Assembly (NCBI GenBank): GCA_046598395.1
Contig: JBKJIQ010000008.1
Span: forward strand, 1 to 64,000
Direction of reading: 5' to 3'
Length of the DNA: 64,000 nt
Source of the DNA: JAENVU01 sp046598395
GTDB taxonomy: Bacteria > Actinomycetota > Acidimicrobiia > IMCC26256 > JAENVU01
The position numbers and the translations under genes are program-made. Numbering within the stretch: the stretch's first letter is position 1; every line of letters begins with the position of its first letter. This document shows positions 33,327-42,012 of the stretch, piece by piece. Under the pieces are notes generated by a model that ran no database searches, was not told where the DNA came from, and saw only the letters and a program-made list of their open reading frames with translations.

Positions 33327-34351
33327 CGTGGCTCCGTGGCCGGAACGCGACCGGGGCTGAACTTCGCCGTCGGGTCGAGCGCGCCGCGGATCCGGCGTTG
33401 GAGTTCCGGTGCGGGGAACGCGGCCCCGAACGGATCCAGTGCCGGCGCGCCGGCCTCGCGCAGCATCCAACCGTCGTGTGATTGTGCGATCCTGCGGGCG
33501 TGGAACAACGCGGTGACGTCATCAGTTGCGACGTGGACGGTCCCCACTCCCCATTCCGCGAGCCAGTGCAAACCGACAACGGATTCGAGCGTGCGTTCCA
33601 GTTCGGCCAACCGGCGCGGGCTGATGGAGATTCGGCCGCGGTGCGCGCCGGTGGGGGGTACGGCGGCAACGCTCGGTTCGAGTTGGGCGGCGCGGGCCTG
33701 CGTTTCGATGTCGGCCGGGTTGCCTTCGAGGCACACGCTGGTGGTAGTGCCATCCGACGCGACCGTCGTCGGACTGAACAGGCGGCCGAAGATCTCCGGG
33801 GCGCTGGTCGAGGAATGGAACCACCGTGACGCGGCGGGCCGCGGCTGGGTGCGCAGGGTGACCTGGACCAGTACGCCCAGCGTCCCGAGCGATCCCACGA
33901 ACAAGCGCGGGATGTCGTAGCCGGTCACGTTCTTGACCGTCGGTCCCCCGCCGCGCACCACGCGACCGTCGGCACGGACGAAGACGACTTCGAGCACGGT
34001 GTTGCGCACGGGGCCGAGTCCGAGACGGCGTAGTCCGGAAAGACCCGTGGCGAGGACGCCGCCCACCGTCGCATTCGGGTCCACCGGATCGAGTGGACAT
34101 TCCTGGCCGTGTGCGCCCAGGGCATCGTCGAGTTCGGAGCACGTGGTGCCGGCGCGCAGCGTGACGGTCATGTCGGATGGCTGCACATCGAGGATCCCGG
34201 CGGGGGCCGATACCTCGACGGCATCTACGACCGCGCCACCGATGCCGGCGTGCGTGCGTGCTCCGACCGCCACCACCGCGGTGGCAGCCGCCACTGTGGC
34301 GCCAAGGTCCTGAATGACGGGATCGGTCAATGTGGCGAACGGGTCTCGCAT
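33323..34351 (-). CDS. glcE: Glycolate oxidase FAD-binding subunit GlcE
   Basis: About 342 residues of the FAD_binding_4 fold. The segments DMTVTLRAGTTCSELDDAL, NATVGGVLATGLSGLRRLGLGPVRNTVL and GGPTVKNVTGYDIPRLFVGSLGTLG match GlcE. ATG 34351 shares its A with the glcD stop (TAATG); ATG 34360, three codons earlier, is also possible. It lacks the C-terminal Fe-S domain, which is supplied by GlcF. Confidence 0.92.
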   Translation of the reverse strand: MRDPFATLTDPVIQDLGATVAAATAVVAVGARTHAGIGGAVVDAVEVSAPAGILDVQPSDMTVTLRAGTTCSELDDALGAHGQECPLDPVDPNATVGGVLATGLSGLRRLGLGPVRNTVLEVVFVRADGRVVRGGGPTVKNVTGYDIPRLFVGSLGTLGVLVQVTLRTQPRPAASRWFHSSTSAPEIFGRLFSPTTVASDGTTTSVCLEGNPADIETQARAAQLEPSVAAVPPTGAHRGRISISPRRLAELERTLESVVGLHWLAEWGVGTVHVATDDVTALFHARRIAQSHDGWMLREAGAPALDPFGAAFPAPELQRRIRGALDPTAKFSPGRVPATEPR

Positions 34352-35784
34352 TACACCCATGCACCCGCGGGAATCGCGCCGATCTCGCCACACCGGCTCC
34401 CGCGGGGAAGCACTTTGTCGGGATTGGCCAGTCCATCGGGGTCGAACGCGTCACGCAGGCGGGCTTGCAGATCGAGGTCATCGGGGCCGAAGAACAAGGG
34501 CATCGCGTCACGCTTCTCGAGCCCGATGCCGTGCTCGCCGGACAGCACTCCCCCCGCTTCGATGCACGCGCGCAGAATCGCATCACCGGCCGCGTGGACC
34601 CGATCCCAAATACCGGGCTCGCGACCGTCGAACACGAGCAAGGGGTGGAGGTTGCCGTCGCCGGCGTGAAAGACGTTCATCGTGATGAGGTTGTATTCGG
34701 CCGCGATCTCGTACACCCGTCGGATGACCTCGACCAGGCGAGTCCGCGGCACCACCGCGTCGTGGAGGTAGTAGTCCGGCGCGATCCGGGCCACGGCTCC
34801 GAAGGCGGACTTGCGGGCCTTCCACAGCAGGGCGCGTTCGGCGGAATCGCGTGCGATCCGAACATCGCGCGCGCCGTGAGCGCGACAGATGGTTTCGATG
34901 GCGCCGGCATCGTGGGCGACGCCATCGGCCAACCCCACCACTTCCACGAGGAGTACCGCGTCCGCATCGCGTGGGAGGCCGGCGTGAACGAAATCCTCGA
35001 CCGCTCGAGTTGCCTGCGCATCCATCATCTCGAGCGCGGCCGGAACAATCCCCGCCGCGATCACCGCGCTGACCGCGGCAGCGGCACTCTCGATCTCGGT
35101 GAAGTCGGCGAGCAGCGTGGCGATCACCGGCGGGTCGGGCATGAGGCGTACCGCGATGCGGGTGGCGATCCCCATGGTCCCTTCGCTCCCCACAAAGGTC
35201 CCCCGCAGATCAAGGCCAGGCGTGTCGGGCGCTAAACCTCCGAACTCCTCCACGGTGCCGTCGGGCAGCACGACCTCCACGGCGAGGACATGGGCGGAGG
35301 TGACTCCGGCCGCCAGACAGTGAGGGCCACCCGCGTTCGTCCCAACATTGCCGCCGATGCTGCACGCCTGCTGGGAGGAAGGGTCGGGCGCGTAGTGCAG
35401 ACCCAAGTGTTCGACGGCGCGCGTGAGATCCAGGTTGAGCACGCCGGGTTCGACCCACGCGATCCGGGCCGGGGCATCGATTTCGAGGATCCGGTTCATG
35501 CGAGTCGTCACGATCACCAGTGCGCCCTCGGGCGGTGTTGCTCCCCCCGCGAGGCCGGTACCACTCCCTCGGGCCACGAACGGAACGCGGAATCGGTTCG
35601 CGGTCCGCACTGCGAATGCGACGTCTTCGGTGGATTCGGGGAAGCACACCGCGGCCGCCCGACCGGTCGCGTTTCCCGCATCGCGCCGATACAGCGTGAG
35701 TTCCAGCGGCTCGGCTCGGGCGCGATCGGGCCCGAGCCGCGCGACGAGCGCGTGGAGGAGTTCCGCGTGACGTTGGTCGTTGAT
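34351..35784 (-). CDS. glcD: Glycolate oxidase subunit GlcD, start codon unusual
   Basis: A FAD-linked oxidase with the PCMH motif ARGSGTGLAGGATP, then SIGGNVGTNAGGPHC and the C-terminal cap HAGDGNLHPL and GEHGIGLEK. The first canonical start is GTG 35649, giving only 432 residues. The reading frame continues upstream for 45 more residues that resemble GlcD (RRDAGNATGRAAAV before CFPESTEDV). There is no ATG, GTG or TTG in that part before the stop at 35796-35794. ATC 35784 lies 6 bases after TAGCAT, the leaderless -10 spacing used elsewhere in the window, and would give 477 residues (E. coli GlcD 499). I annotate the full homologous extent. Confidence 0.8.
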   Translation of the reverse strand: MNDQRHAELLHALVARLGPDRARAEPLELTLYRRDAGNATGRAAAVCFPESTEDVAFAVRTANRFRVPFVARGSGTGLAGGATPPEGALVIVTTRMNRILEIDAPARIAWVEPGVLNLDLTRAVEHLGLHYAPDPSSQQACSIGGNVGTNAGGPHCLAAGVTSAHVLAVEVVLPDGTVEEFGGLAPDTPGLDLRGTFVGSEGTMGIATRIAVRLMPDPPVIATLLADFTEIESAAAAVSAVIAAGIVPAALEMMDAQATRAVEDFVHAGLPRDADAVLLVEVVGLADGVAHDAGAIETICRAHGARDVRIARDSAERALLWKARKSAFGAVARIAPDYYLHDAVVPRTRLVEVIRRVYEIAAEYNLITMNVFHAGDGNLHPLLVFDGREPGIWDRVHAAGDAILRACIEAGGVLSGEHGIGLEKRDAMPLFFGPDDLDLQARLRDAFDPDGLANPDKVLPRGSRCGEIGAIPAGAWV

Positions 35785-35790
35785 CCGCTG

Positions 35791-35816
35791 ATGCTACCGA
35801 TGGGTCCCACTACCCT
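35791..35816. promoter_or_regulatory. Divergent leaderless-type promoters between glcD and the M20 peptidase
   Basis: On the plus strand TACCCT (35811-35816) is followed by 7 bases and GTG 35824. On the minus strand TAGCAT (35796-35791) is followed by 6 bases and the codon ATC 35784. The two starts are separated by only 39 bases and neither has a ribosome-binding site, so both messages would start at or next to the initiation codon. Confidence 0.5.
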
Positions 35817-35823
35817 CGGCTCC

Positions 35824-37236
35824 GTGGCGGAACTGGAGTTGGCGCAGACAATCGCGCGGTCGGGCTCCGAGATCCTGGCCACGCTGGTCGAGTGGCTGAG
35901 GATTCCGGGGATCTCGGCAGACCCCTCCCACTTCGAGGATGTCGTCGATTCCGCGCAGTGGTGCGCCGCACATATGGAATCGGTCGGCCTCGAGCATGTG
36001 AGTGTGTTGGAGACCGACGGTCATCCGTCGGTCTACGGCGACTGGCTGCACGCGCCGGGCGCACCCACCGTATTGGTGTACGGCCACCACGATGTCCAGC
36101 CGGTGGATCCGCTCGCAGCGTGGATTTCACCGCCGTTCGAACCGACCATTCGGGACGGGCAGCTGTTCGCAAGGGGCGCGGTGGACGACAAGGGTCAGGT
36201 GCTCTACCACCTCGAGGTGGTGCGGGCGCTGCTGGCCCGGGATGGCCGGCTCCCGATCAACCTCAAGTTCCTCATCGAGGGCGAAGAAGAGGTGGGGAGC
36301 CCGCACTTCGAGGCGCTGTTGCGACGGGAACGGGAGCGGCTGAGCGCGGAGGTGATTGTGGTCTCGGATACCGCCATGTGGTCGGCAACCGTGCCGTCGA
36401 TGTGTACCGGGATGCGGGGGCTCGTGGCGTTCGATGTATCGTTGCGTACCGCGACCGCCGATCTGCACTCGGGAAGTTTTGGCGGTGCGGTGCGCAACGC
36501 GGCGCGCGTCGCGGCGGAGTTGGTGATGGCGCTCCACGATTCCGAAGGCCGCGTCACCCTCCCTGGTTTCTATGACGCCGTGCTCCCCGCGACCGACGCG
36601 GTGCGTGCGTCCATCGCGCAGATTCCCTTCGACGACGATGCCTTCTCCGCGACGGCCGCGGGCTCGGCCTTGACCGGTGAAGGCGGATATTCGACGCTCG
36701 AACGCATCTGGGTGCGACCCACCGCCGAGGTGACGGGGATCGGCTCGGGCTACACCGGCCACGGCATGAAGACGATCGTTCCCGGTACCGCATCACTCAA
36801 GGTCACGTTTCGGCTGGTGCCGAACCAAGATCCGGCGCTCGTCGCGGTGGCGTTTCAGACCTGGATGGATATGCACCTGCCGGAGGGAGTCCACGTGGTG
36901 ATCACTCCGATGGGCGCGGTGGCGCCCGCGCTCACTCCGCTGGACCATCCGGCCGTGCAGGCTGCGGCGCGGGCGATCGAGCGCGTGTGGGGCACCCCGC
37001 CGGTGTACACCCGGGAAGGGGGCTCGGGTCCGGAAGAGAGCCTCGGCCGCGTGCTGCGCGCTCCGGTCGTGTTCCTCGGCGTGGGGCTGCCCGACGATCA
37101 GATTCACGCGCCCAACGAACGCATCGTGTTGGACCAGTTCTGGAAAGGTCTCTTGGCCGTCGGCGAGTTGTGGTTCGAACTCGCGGCGCTGGACCGTTCG
37201 GTTTTTTCGACGACTACGAGTGGAGTACCGACATGA
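35824..37236 (+). CDS. M20-family metallopeptidase (dipeptidase-like)
   Basis: A 470-residue di-zinc aminoacyl peptidase. Metal and catalytic residues are recognisable: GHHDVQP (His and catalytic Asp), GAVDDKGQ, EGEEEVGSP (catalytic and metal Glu), the VVSDT region, and the final QIHAPNE histidine. The dimerisation lid domain lies in the middle (around ADLHSGSFGG). It probably hydrolyses dipeptides or acylated amino acids in the cytoplasm. GTG 35824 is chosen from the leaderless -10; ATG 35791 and 35800 lie upstream of or across the promoter. The stop overlaps the next gene (ATGA). Confidence 0.9.
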   Translation: MAELELAQTIARSGSEILATLVEWLRIPGISADPSHFEDVVDSAQWCAAHMESVGLEHVSVLETDGHPSVYGDWLHAPGAPTVLVYGHHDVQPVDPLAAWISPPFEPTIRDGQLFARGAVDDKGQVLYHLEVVRALLARDGRLPINLKFLIEGEEEVGSPHFEALLRRERERLSAEVIVVSDTAMWSATVPSMCTGMRGLVAFDVSLRTATADLHSGSFGGAVRNAARVAAELVMALHDSEGRVTLPGFYDAVLPATDAVRASIAQIPFDDDAFSATAAGSALTGEGGYSTLERIWVRPTAEVTGIGSGYTGHGMKTIVPGTASLKVTFRLVPNQDPALVAVAFQTWMDMHLPEGVHVVITPMGAVAPALTPLDHPAVQAAARAIERVWGTPPVYTREGGSGPEESLGRVLRAPVVFLGVGLPDDQIHAPNERIVLDQFWKGLLAVGELWFELAALDRSVFSTTTSGVPT

Positions 37237-38000
37237 GTCCCCCCGTCCGCGAATGGGTCACGTTCTCCGATCCCAAGCGCAAGAAACACATCTGGCATGT
37301 GGATGTGACCTTTCTTTCCTCGAACTACCTCTGCATCTTCGGTCAGGGTTGCCAAGGCGTCTTGACCGAAAAGTCGCCGGAGCAGTCACAGGGTTGCTGT
37401 TCCTACGGCGCGCACTCTTCGGGCGCGAAGGATCGCAAGCTCGTCGACAAGGTCGCCGCCAAGCTCACGCTCGAAGACTGGCAGTTCATGAAGAAGGCGC
37501 AGAAGAAGGGCGTGTGGGCCAAGATCGGGAAAGCCGATTACCGCACCCGACTCGTGGACGACGCCTGCATCTTCTTGAACCGTCCCGGGTTCGAAGCGGG
37601 CGCGGGGTGCGCGCTGCACACCTACGCCATGCGTACCGGTGTGCATCACAGCGACGTGAAACCCGAGGTGTGCTGGCAGGTACCACTGCGCAACATCGAA
37701 GAGTTCGACGAAGACGCCAACGATGGCATTGTCCATCACCGTCTCACGGAGTTCGCCCGCCATGGTTGGGGTGAAGGCGGCGATGAGTTCGCGTGGTGGT
37801 GTACCGAAGAGCCCGCGGCGTTCATCGGCACTGAGCCCGTGTATCGCAGCCTGGAACCGGAACTCCGCAAGATGATCGGCGACGAGTTGTTCGAGAGTGT
37901 TGCCGCCTATCTCGATGTTCGGCGCAAGGATCGGACCGCGCCGTTGCTTCATCCCGCGGCCACGAACGTGGTGCTGAAACCGACGCGGAAACGCGCGTGA
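37233..38000 (+). CDS. Cysteine-rich protein resembling YkgJ/DUF3109 metal-binding proteins
   Basis: A 255-residue soluble protein with eight cysteines: C34, C40, C55, C56, C112, C126, C147 and C190. The order CxxxxxC, CCSYGAH, ACIFL, GCALH and KPEVCW is like the cysteine-cluster proteins of the YkgJ/DUF3109 group, which are thought to bind zinc or iron. Function is unknown. It overlaps the M20 peptidase by 4 bases and is followed 15 bases later by the carbonic-anhydrase-like gene, so the three are probably one transcript. GGAGT precedes the ATG. Confidence 0.65.
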   Translation: MSPPVREWVTFSDPKRKKHIWHVDVTFLSSNYLCIFGQGCQGVLTEKSPEQSQGCCSYGAHSSGAKDRKLVDKVAAKLTLEDWQFMKKAQKKGVWAKIGKADYRTRLVDDACIFLNRPGFEAGAGCALHTYAMRTGVHHSDVKPEVCWQVPLRNIEEFDEDANDGIVHHRLTEFARHGWGEGGDEFAWWCTEEPAAFIGTEPVYRSLEPELRKMIGDELFESVAAYLDVRRKDRTAPLLHPAATNVVLKPTRKRA

Positions 38001-38015
38001 CAGGGGGAAGCGAAT

Positions 38016-38546
38016 ATGCCGCTGTTTGACTTCGAAGGATTGCGCCCCCAGGTTCACGAACGGGCCTTCATCGCGCTAACGGCCACCCTGGTCGGTGACG
38101 TCCACGTGGAGGACGGGGCCTCGGTTTGGTATGGCGCAGTGATCCGAGCCGACTACGCGCCAGTGGTGATTCGGGCCGGGGCCAACATCCAAGACGGTGC
38201 GGTCTTGCACGGTCCGCCCGGTCTCATGACCGAGGTGGGCGAGGGCGCAACGGTGGCGCATAACTGTGTGGTTCACGGTGCGATCCTCGGCCGAGAGTGC
38301 CTGGTGGCCAACGGGTCGATCGTGCTCGATGGGGCAACCATTGGCGACGGCGCGCTCATTGCGGCGGGGTCGGTGGTGGCTGCGGGGATGACGATCCCGG
38401 CGCACATGCTCGCGGCCGGGGCACCGGCTGTCATCAAGCGAGGCGTGGAGGGCTCACCGGCGGAGTTCTGGGTGAAGGCGAATCCGCCGGCATATGCCGA
38501 ACTCGCGCAACGTCATCGCCTGGGTGTCACCTGGCTCCGCGACTGA
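38016..38546 (+). CDS. Gamma-carbonic-anhydrase-like hexapeptide-repeat protein
   Basis: A 176-residue left-handed beta-helix trimer-forming protein with a C-terminal helix. The three zinc-ligand histidines of the gamma-CA family are present: H65 (GAVLH), H82 and H87 (VAHNCVVH). Many such proteins (YrdA/PaaY-like) have weak or no carbonic anhydrase activity and some are thioesterases, so the activity is open. A purine-rich GGGGGAAG precedes ATG 38016. Confidence 0.88.
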   Translation: MPLFDFEGLRPQVHERAFIALTATLVGDVHVEDGASVWYGAVIRADYAPVVIRAGANIQDGAVLHGPPGLMTEVGEGATVAHNCVVHGAILGRECLVANGSIVLDGATIGDGALIAAGSVVAAGMTIPAHMLAAGAPAVIKRGVEGSPAEFWVKANPPAYAELAQRHRLGVTWLRD

Positions 38547-38549
38547 CGC

Positions 38550-38577
38550 AAACGCGCGGGCGACAAGGAGCGCGTTT
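38550..38577. terminator. Bidirectional hairpin between convergent genes
   Basis: AAACGCGC (38550-38557) pairs perfectly with GCGCGTTT (38570-38577) around a 12-base loop. It fills the 31-base gap between the carbonic-anhydrase-like gene and the convergent dehydrogenase. The stem ends in A/T on both sides, giving a short T run in each direction. Confidence 0.55.
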
Positions 38578-39321
38578 CTACGCGTGCAGGAGCGCGCCGC
38601 CGTCGACGACGAGGTTCGTGCCGGTGATCCAACTGGCAGCGTCGGAACAGAGGAAGACCGCCGCGTGCGCAATGTCTTCGGGTTCACCGAGGCGATGCAT
38701 CGGCAGGGTCTTGGCGATGGCCTCCTCGCCGCGCTCCCACAGTGCCCGGGCCATATCGGTCTTCACGAGACCGGGAGCGATGGAGTTGACGCGCACGCCC
38801 GGCGCGAGTTCTGCGGCGAGCGTGCGCGTCAGGTGCAGCAGCGCCGCTTTCGTTGCGTTATAGGCGCCGATCGATGTCTCCACCGATAGTCCGCCGATCG
38901 ACGCAATGTTCAACACCGCGCCGCCGTGTTCCTGCATCCACCGCTTCCACGCCAGCTGCGTCCAGGTGAGCGGTCCCGCGAAATTGACCGAGACGGTTTT
39001 GTCGAGCCGGGGGCGGTCGATGTCGATCGTCTTGCCCATGTAGGGATTCGTGGCCGCATTGTTCACGAGGATGTCGACGCGGCCGAACCGTTCGATGGTG
39101 GCCTCGATGCACGCGGCCGCTTCGGCCGGCGCTCCGGCATTGGCCGCACACCACGCGCCGTTTCCGCCCAAGGTGTCGACCGCGGCTTCCAGGGTCTCGG
39201 CCTTGCGCGAAGAGATCATGACCCGGGCGCCACTCGCGGCCATGGCCTGGGCGATCGCGAGGCCGATGCCGCGCGAGCCGCCGGTGATGAGCGCGACCTT
39301 GCCGTCGAGTCGGAGGTCCAT
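38578..39321 (-). CDS. Short-chain dehydrogenase/reductase
   Basis: A 247-residue classical SDR. The cofactor motif is TGGSRGIG, followed by NNAA and a Ser-Tyr-Lys triad (NIASIG, YNATK). Its end, ITGTNLVVDGGALL, is of the FabG-like type. It interconverts a hydroxyl and a keto group with NAD(P)H; the substrate is unknown. GGGAG lies 6 bases before ATG 39321, 24 bases after the GroES-like gene. Confidence 0.9.
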   Translation of the reverse strand: MDLRLDGKVALITGGSRGIGLAIAQAMAASGARVMISSRKAETLEAAVDTLGGNGAWCAANAGAPAEAAACIEATIERFGRVDILVNNAATNPYMGKTIDIDRPRLDKTVSVNFAGPLTWTQLAWKRWMQEHGGAVLNIASIGGLSVETSIGAYNATKAALLHLTRTLAAELAPGVRVNSIAPGLVKTDMARALWERGEEAIAKTLPMHRLGEPEDIAHAAVFLCSDAASWITGTNLVVDGGALLHA

Positions 39322-39345
39322 GGAAACTCCCTCAGGATCTGGGGA

Positions 39346-39702
39346 CTACAAGTACAGGCCGGTCTGGCCATCCTCACGTTCCGAGGCGACGGCATGGACG
39401 TCGCGCTCTCGCAAGATCAGATATTCCTCGCCGTTGATCTCGACCTCGAACCCCGCATCGGGAGCGGAGAGCACCTGGTTCCCGGCCTCCAGATTGCGCA
39501 CCGTTGGCCCCACCTGGATGACTTCGGCCCACAGGAGTCGGCGATCCACGTTGGCGGTGGCGGGAATCAAGATGCCGGAGCGGGACTTGCGTTCTCCCGC
39601 CTCGAGCGAAGGGCGGCACAGCAACCGATCGGCGGTCATGCGAATCGCCTGCTTGGAATCGACGCTGGATGGGGCGCTACGAAGGGGTGCTGGGTCGGCC
39701 AC
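39346..39702 (-). CDS. GroES-like (Cpn10-fold) protein, divergent
   Basis: A 118-residue protein whose core follows the GroES pattern: MTADRLLCRPS, then SGILIPATANVDRRLLWAEVIQVGPTV, then INGEEYLILRERDV. It has a 21-residue N-terminal extension and a shortened mobile loop. Canonical groES lies beside groEL, whereas this copy stands alone with a dehydrogenase, so a housekeeping chaperonin role is doubtful. GTG 39702 follows TAACCT by 7 bases, a leaderless arrangement that supports the extended start over ATG 39639. Confidence 0.72.
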   Translation of the reverse strand: MADPAPLRSAPSSVDSKQAIRMTADRLLCRPSLEAGERKSRSGILIPATANVDRRLLWAEVIQVGPTVRNLEAGNQVLSAPDAGFEVEINGEEYLILRERDVHAVASEREDGQTGLYL

Positions 39703-39709
39703 CGCGCGC

Positions 39710-39759
39710 AGGTTAGTGGTGGTCGGGCTTCGTTCATTTCACCGGGTCGCTGCTACCGT
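39710..39759. promoter_or_regulatory. Divergent leaderless promoters of the GroES-like gene and ctaB
   Basis: On the minus strand TAACCT (39715-39710) is followed by 7 bases and GTG 39702. On the plus strand TACCGT (39754-39759) is followed by 8 bases and GTG 39768. Neither gene has a Shine-Dalgarno sequence. Confidence 0.6.
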
Positions 39760-39767
39760 CCTCCATC

Positions 39768-40700
39768 GTGGCGGCGCTTCCAGACGATCTCGTGACGAAC
39801 GTCGACTCCCCGAAGGTGCCGGCTGCCGGTTTCGTTGCCGTGCTGCGGGCCTACTTCATGCTCACGAAGCCGCGGGTCATCGAGCTGCTCTTGGTCACCA
39901 CGGTGCCCGCGATGGTGCTCGCCGCCGGGAAACTCCCCTCGCTCGGATTGATCGGTGCCGTCCTACTCGGTGGCACCCTCTCCGCAGGCGGCGCGAACAC
40001 AATCAACTGTTGGATCGAGCGTGATCGTGATCAGGTCATGCGCCGCACCCATACCCGTCCGCTTCCTCAGGGTGCTATCTCACCGAACGCCGCGCTGGTC
40101 TTTGGTCTCGTGCTCGAAGCAGTGGCCTTCGTGTGGCTCAGCCTCACAGTCAACGTGCTGTCGGCGGCACTGTCGGTCACCGCGATGCTCTTCTACATCT
40201 TCGTGTACACGATCTGGCTCAAGCCGCGCAGCGCGCAGAACATCGTGATCGGGGGCGCGGCGGGCGCGGTGCCCGTCCTCGTCGGTTGGTCGTCGGTCAC
40301 GAACTCGCTCTCGGTCTCCGCCTGGGTGATGTTCGCGATCGTATTCTGTTGGACGCCGCCACATTTCTGGGCCCTGTCGGTTCGCTACCGCGACGACTAC
40401 GCGAAGGCGGGCATCCCGATGCTTCCAGTGGTGATCGGGATCGCGGCGGCATCGCGCCAGATCCTCGTGTACGCGATCGTGACGGTGGTGGTGTCGTTTG
40501 CCTTGGTCCCGGTAGCCGACCTCGGCTGGATCTACGGCGGCTCGGCGTTGGTGCTCGGAGCCGTCTTTGTGGCCGCGGCCGTCGCGTTGCTGAAGGATTC
40601 CACGCCCGAGCGCGCAATGAAGCTCTTCCACTACTCCAACACGTATCTCGCGCTGTTGTTCGTGGCGATTGCTGCGGACGTCATCGTTCGTGCCAACTAG
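39768..40700 (+). CDS. ctaB: Protoheme IX farnesyltransferase (heme O synthase)
   Basis: A 310-residue UbiA-family membrane prenyltransferase with about nine helices. It attaches farnesyl to heme B to give heme O for cytochrome oxidase. The first Asp-rich motif is NCWIERDRDQVMRRT(H)TRPLP, and the second loop has WTPPHFWALSVRYRDDYAKAGIPMLP. The start is GTG 39768, leaderless. The stop overlaps the thioredoxin-like gene by 11 bases. Heme A synthase is encoded separately at 56853-57818. Confidence 0.95.
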   Translation: MAALPDDLVTNVDSPKVPAAGFVAVLRAYFMLTKPRVIELLLVTTVPAMVLAAGKLPSLGLIGAVLLGGTLSAGGANTINCWIERDRDQVMRRTHTRPLPQGAISPNAALVFGLVLEAVAFVWLSLTVNVLSAALSVTAMLFYIFVYTIWLKPRSAQNIVIGGAAGAVPVLVGWSSVTNSLSVSAWVMFAIVFCWTPPHFWALSVRYRDDYAKAGIPMLPVVIGIAAASRQILVYAIVTVVVSFALVPVADLGWIYGGSALVLGAVFVAAAVALLKDSTPERAMKLFHYSNTYLALLFVAIAADVIVRAN

Positions 40701-41274
40701 ACGCCGTCGCGGCGGAACGCTCCTCGGTGCGTTGGCGCTGGGGATCGCGGTCGCAGCTGGAATCGGTGCAGTTCGTGATGGTTCCGAACCCGATACCACG
40801 ATCGACGCGGGCCCGGCCAAGACGCGTGTGGCCGGGGTGGCCGTCCGGGGAACGCCCGCTCCCAGCTTTGATCTGGCGGCGCTCTCCGGTGGCGGTCGGG
40901 TCAACCTCGCCAAGTACCGCGGCCGTCCAGTTGTCGTGAACTTCTGGGCGTCGTGGTGCAAGGAGTGTCGTGATGAGTTCCCGGTGCTCCACGATCTCGT
41001 CACCGCGCATCGAGACGATGGCCTCGCCGTCATCGGGATCACGTTCAGGGACATCCCGTCGGACTCCCGTGCGTTCGCTCGTGACCACGAGGCCAACTGG
41101 ATTTTGGCTCAGGGCGGAGACCACGACACCGCGGCGCGTGACTACGGCATCCGCGCGGTTCCACAGACCTTCTTCATCGACCGCGGTGGCGTGATCCGGG
41201 CGCGGGCCTTTGGGCTTCCCTCCACCGCCGCGCTGACCGCAGCCGTCGACGGGATCGTCCACTCCAAGCCGTGA
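40690..41274 (+). CDS. Membrane-anchored TlpA/ResA-like thioredoxin
   Basis: A 194-residue protein with an N-terminal signal anchor (TLLGALALGIAVAAGIG) and an exported AhpC/TSA-type thioredoxin fold. The redox motif is WCKEC in FWASWCKECRDEFP, and the cis-proline is in AVPQTFFIDR. It probably reduces disulfides outside the membrane for cytochrome oxidase or cytochrome c assembly, consistent with its overlap with ctaB. I start it at GTG 40690; TTG 40669 would add seven residues. Confidence 0.88.
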   Translation: MPTRRRRGGTLLGALALGIAVAAGIGAVRDGSEPDTTIDAGPAKTRVAGVAVRGTPAPSFDLAALSGGGRVNLAKYRGRPVVVNFWASWCKECRDEFPVLHDLVTAHRDDGLAVIGITFRDIPSDSRAFARDHEANWILAQGGDHDTAARDYGIRAVPQTFFIDRGGVIRARAFGLPSTAALTAAVDGIVHSKP

Positions 41275-41280
41275 CGTTCG

Positions 41281-42012
41281 CTACGCCTCTTCCCACTTGA
41301 ACCAGCGTGCGGCGGCCCATGGGGCGGCGATGGCCCAGACCACGAGTGCCACGAACGCGCCGACGGGGAACGGGTGTTGGCCGAGGACAGCACGGACACA
41401 CTCCGACAGCGCCGCGGCCGGGAGCAACCGCGCCACCGCTTCGACCGAAGCGGGGAGCTTCGTGAGGGGATAGGCCATGCCGCCGAGGAACATCAAGACG
41501 AGGAAGAGTGCATTCGCGACTGCCAGATTGGCTTCGGCGCGCAGCGTGCCCGCCAGAAACATGCCCACACCGGCGAATGCGATGGTGCCGATGAGCAAGA
41601 TTCCGATCGCGGGGACAATCGCCGAGCTGAGCTCCCAGCCGAGGGCGACGCCTGTCGCGATGATGGCACTGGCCTGAATGACCTCGATCACGAGCACGTT
41701 GATGGTTTTCGCGGCGAGCAGGCCCCCTCGCGAGAGCGGCGTGGATCCCAACCGCTTGAGGACGCCGTAGCGCCGCTCGAATCCGGTGGCGATGCCGAGG
41801 CTCACCATCGCGCTCGCCATAACCGCGAGCGAGAGCACGCCCGGTACCAAAAACGTGACGGGATCGCCCTTCACCGCGGTGAGGGCATTGACCTTCCCGA
41901 AGAACACGAGGATGCCGATCGGGATCGCGAGCGTGACGAGCAGACTCTCGCCGCGGCGCAGCGTCATCGCGAGTTCGAGTTTGGTTTGGGCGGCAATGGC
42001 CTTCGGGTTCAT
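41281..42012 (-). CDS. ABC-2 type exporter permease
   Basis: A 243-residue membrane protein with six helices, including the ABC-2 conserved stretch LGIATGFERRYGVLKRLGSTPLSR and the FLGGMAYPLTKLP loop. It pairs with the ATPase encoded just upstream (4-base overlap) to export an unknown substrate, in the DrrAB style. It converges with the thioredoxin-like gene across a 6-base gap. Confidence 0.88.
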   Translation of the reverse strand: MNPKAIAAQTKLELAMTLRRGESLLVTLAIPIGILVFFGKVNALTAVKGDPVTFLVPGVLSLAVMASAMVSLGIATGFERRYGVLKRLGSTPLSRGGLLAAKTINVLVIEVIQASAIIATGVALGWELSSAIVPAIGILLIGTIAFAGVGMFLAGTLRAEANLAVANALFLVLMFLGGMAYPLTKLPASVEAVARLLPAAALSECVRAVLGQHPFPVGAFVALVVWAIAAPWAAARWFKWEEA

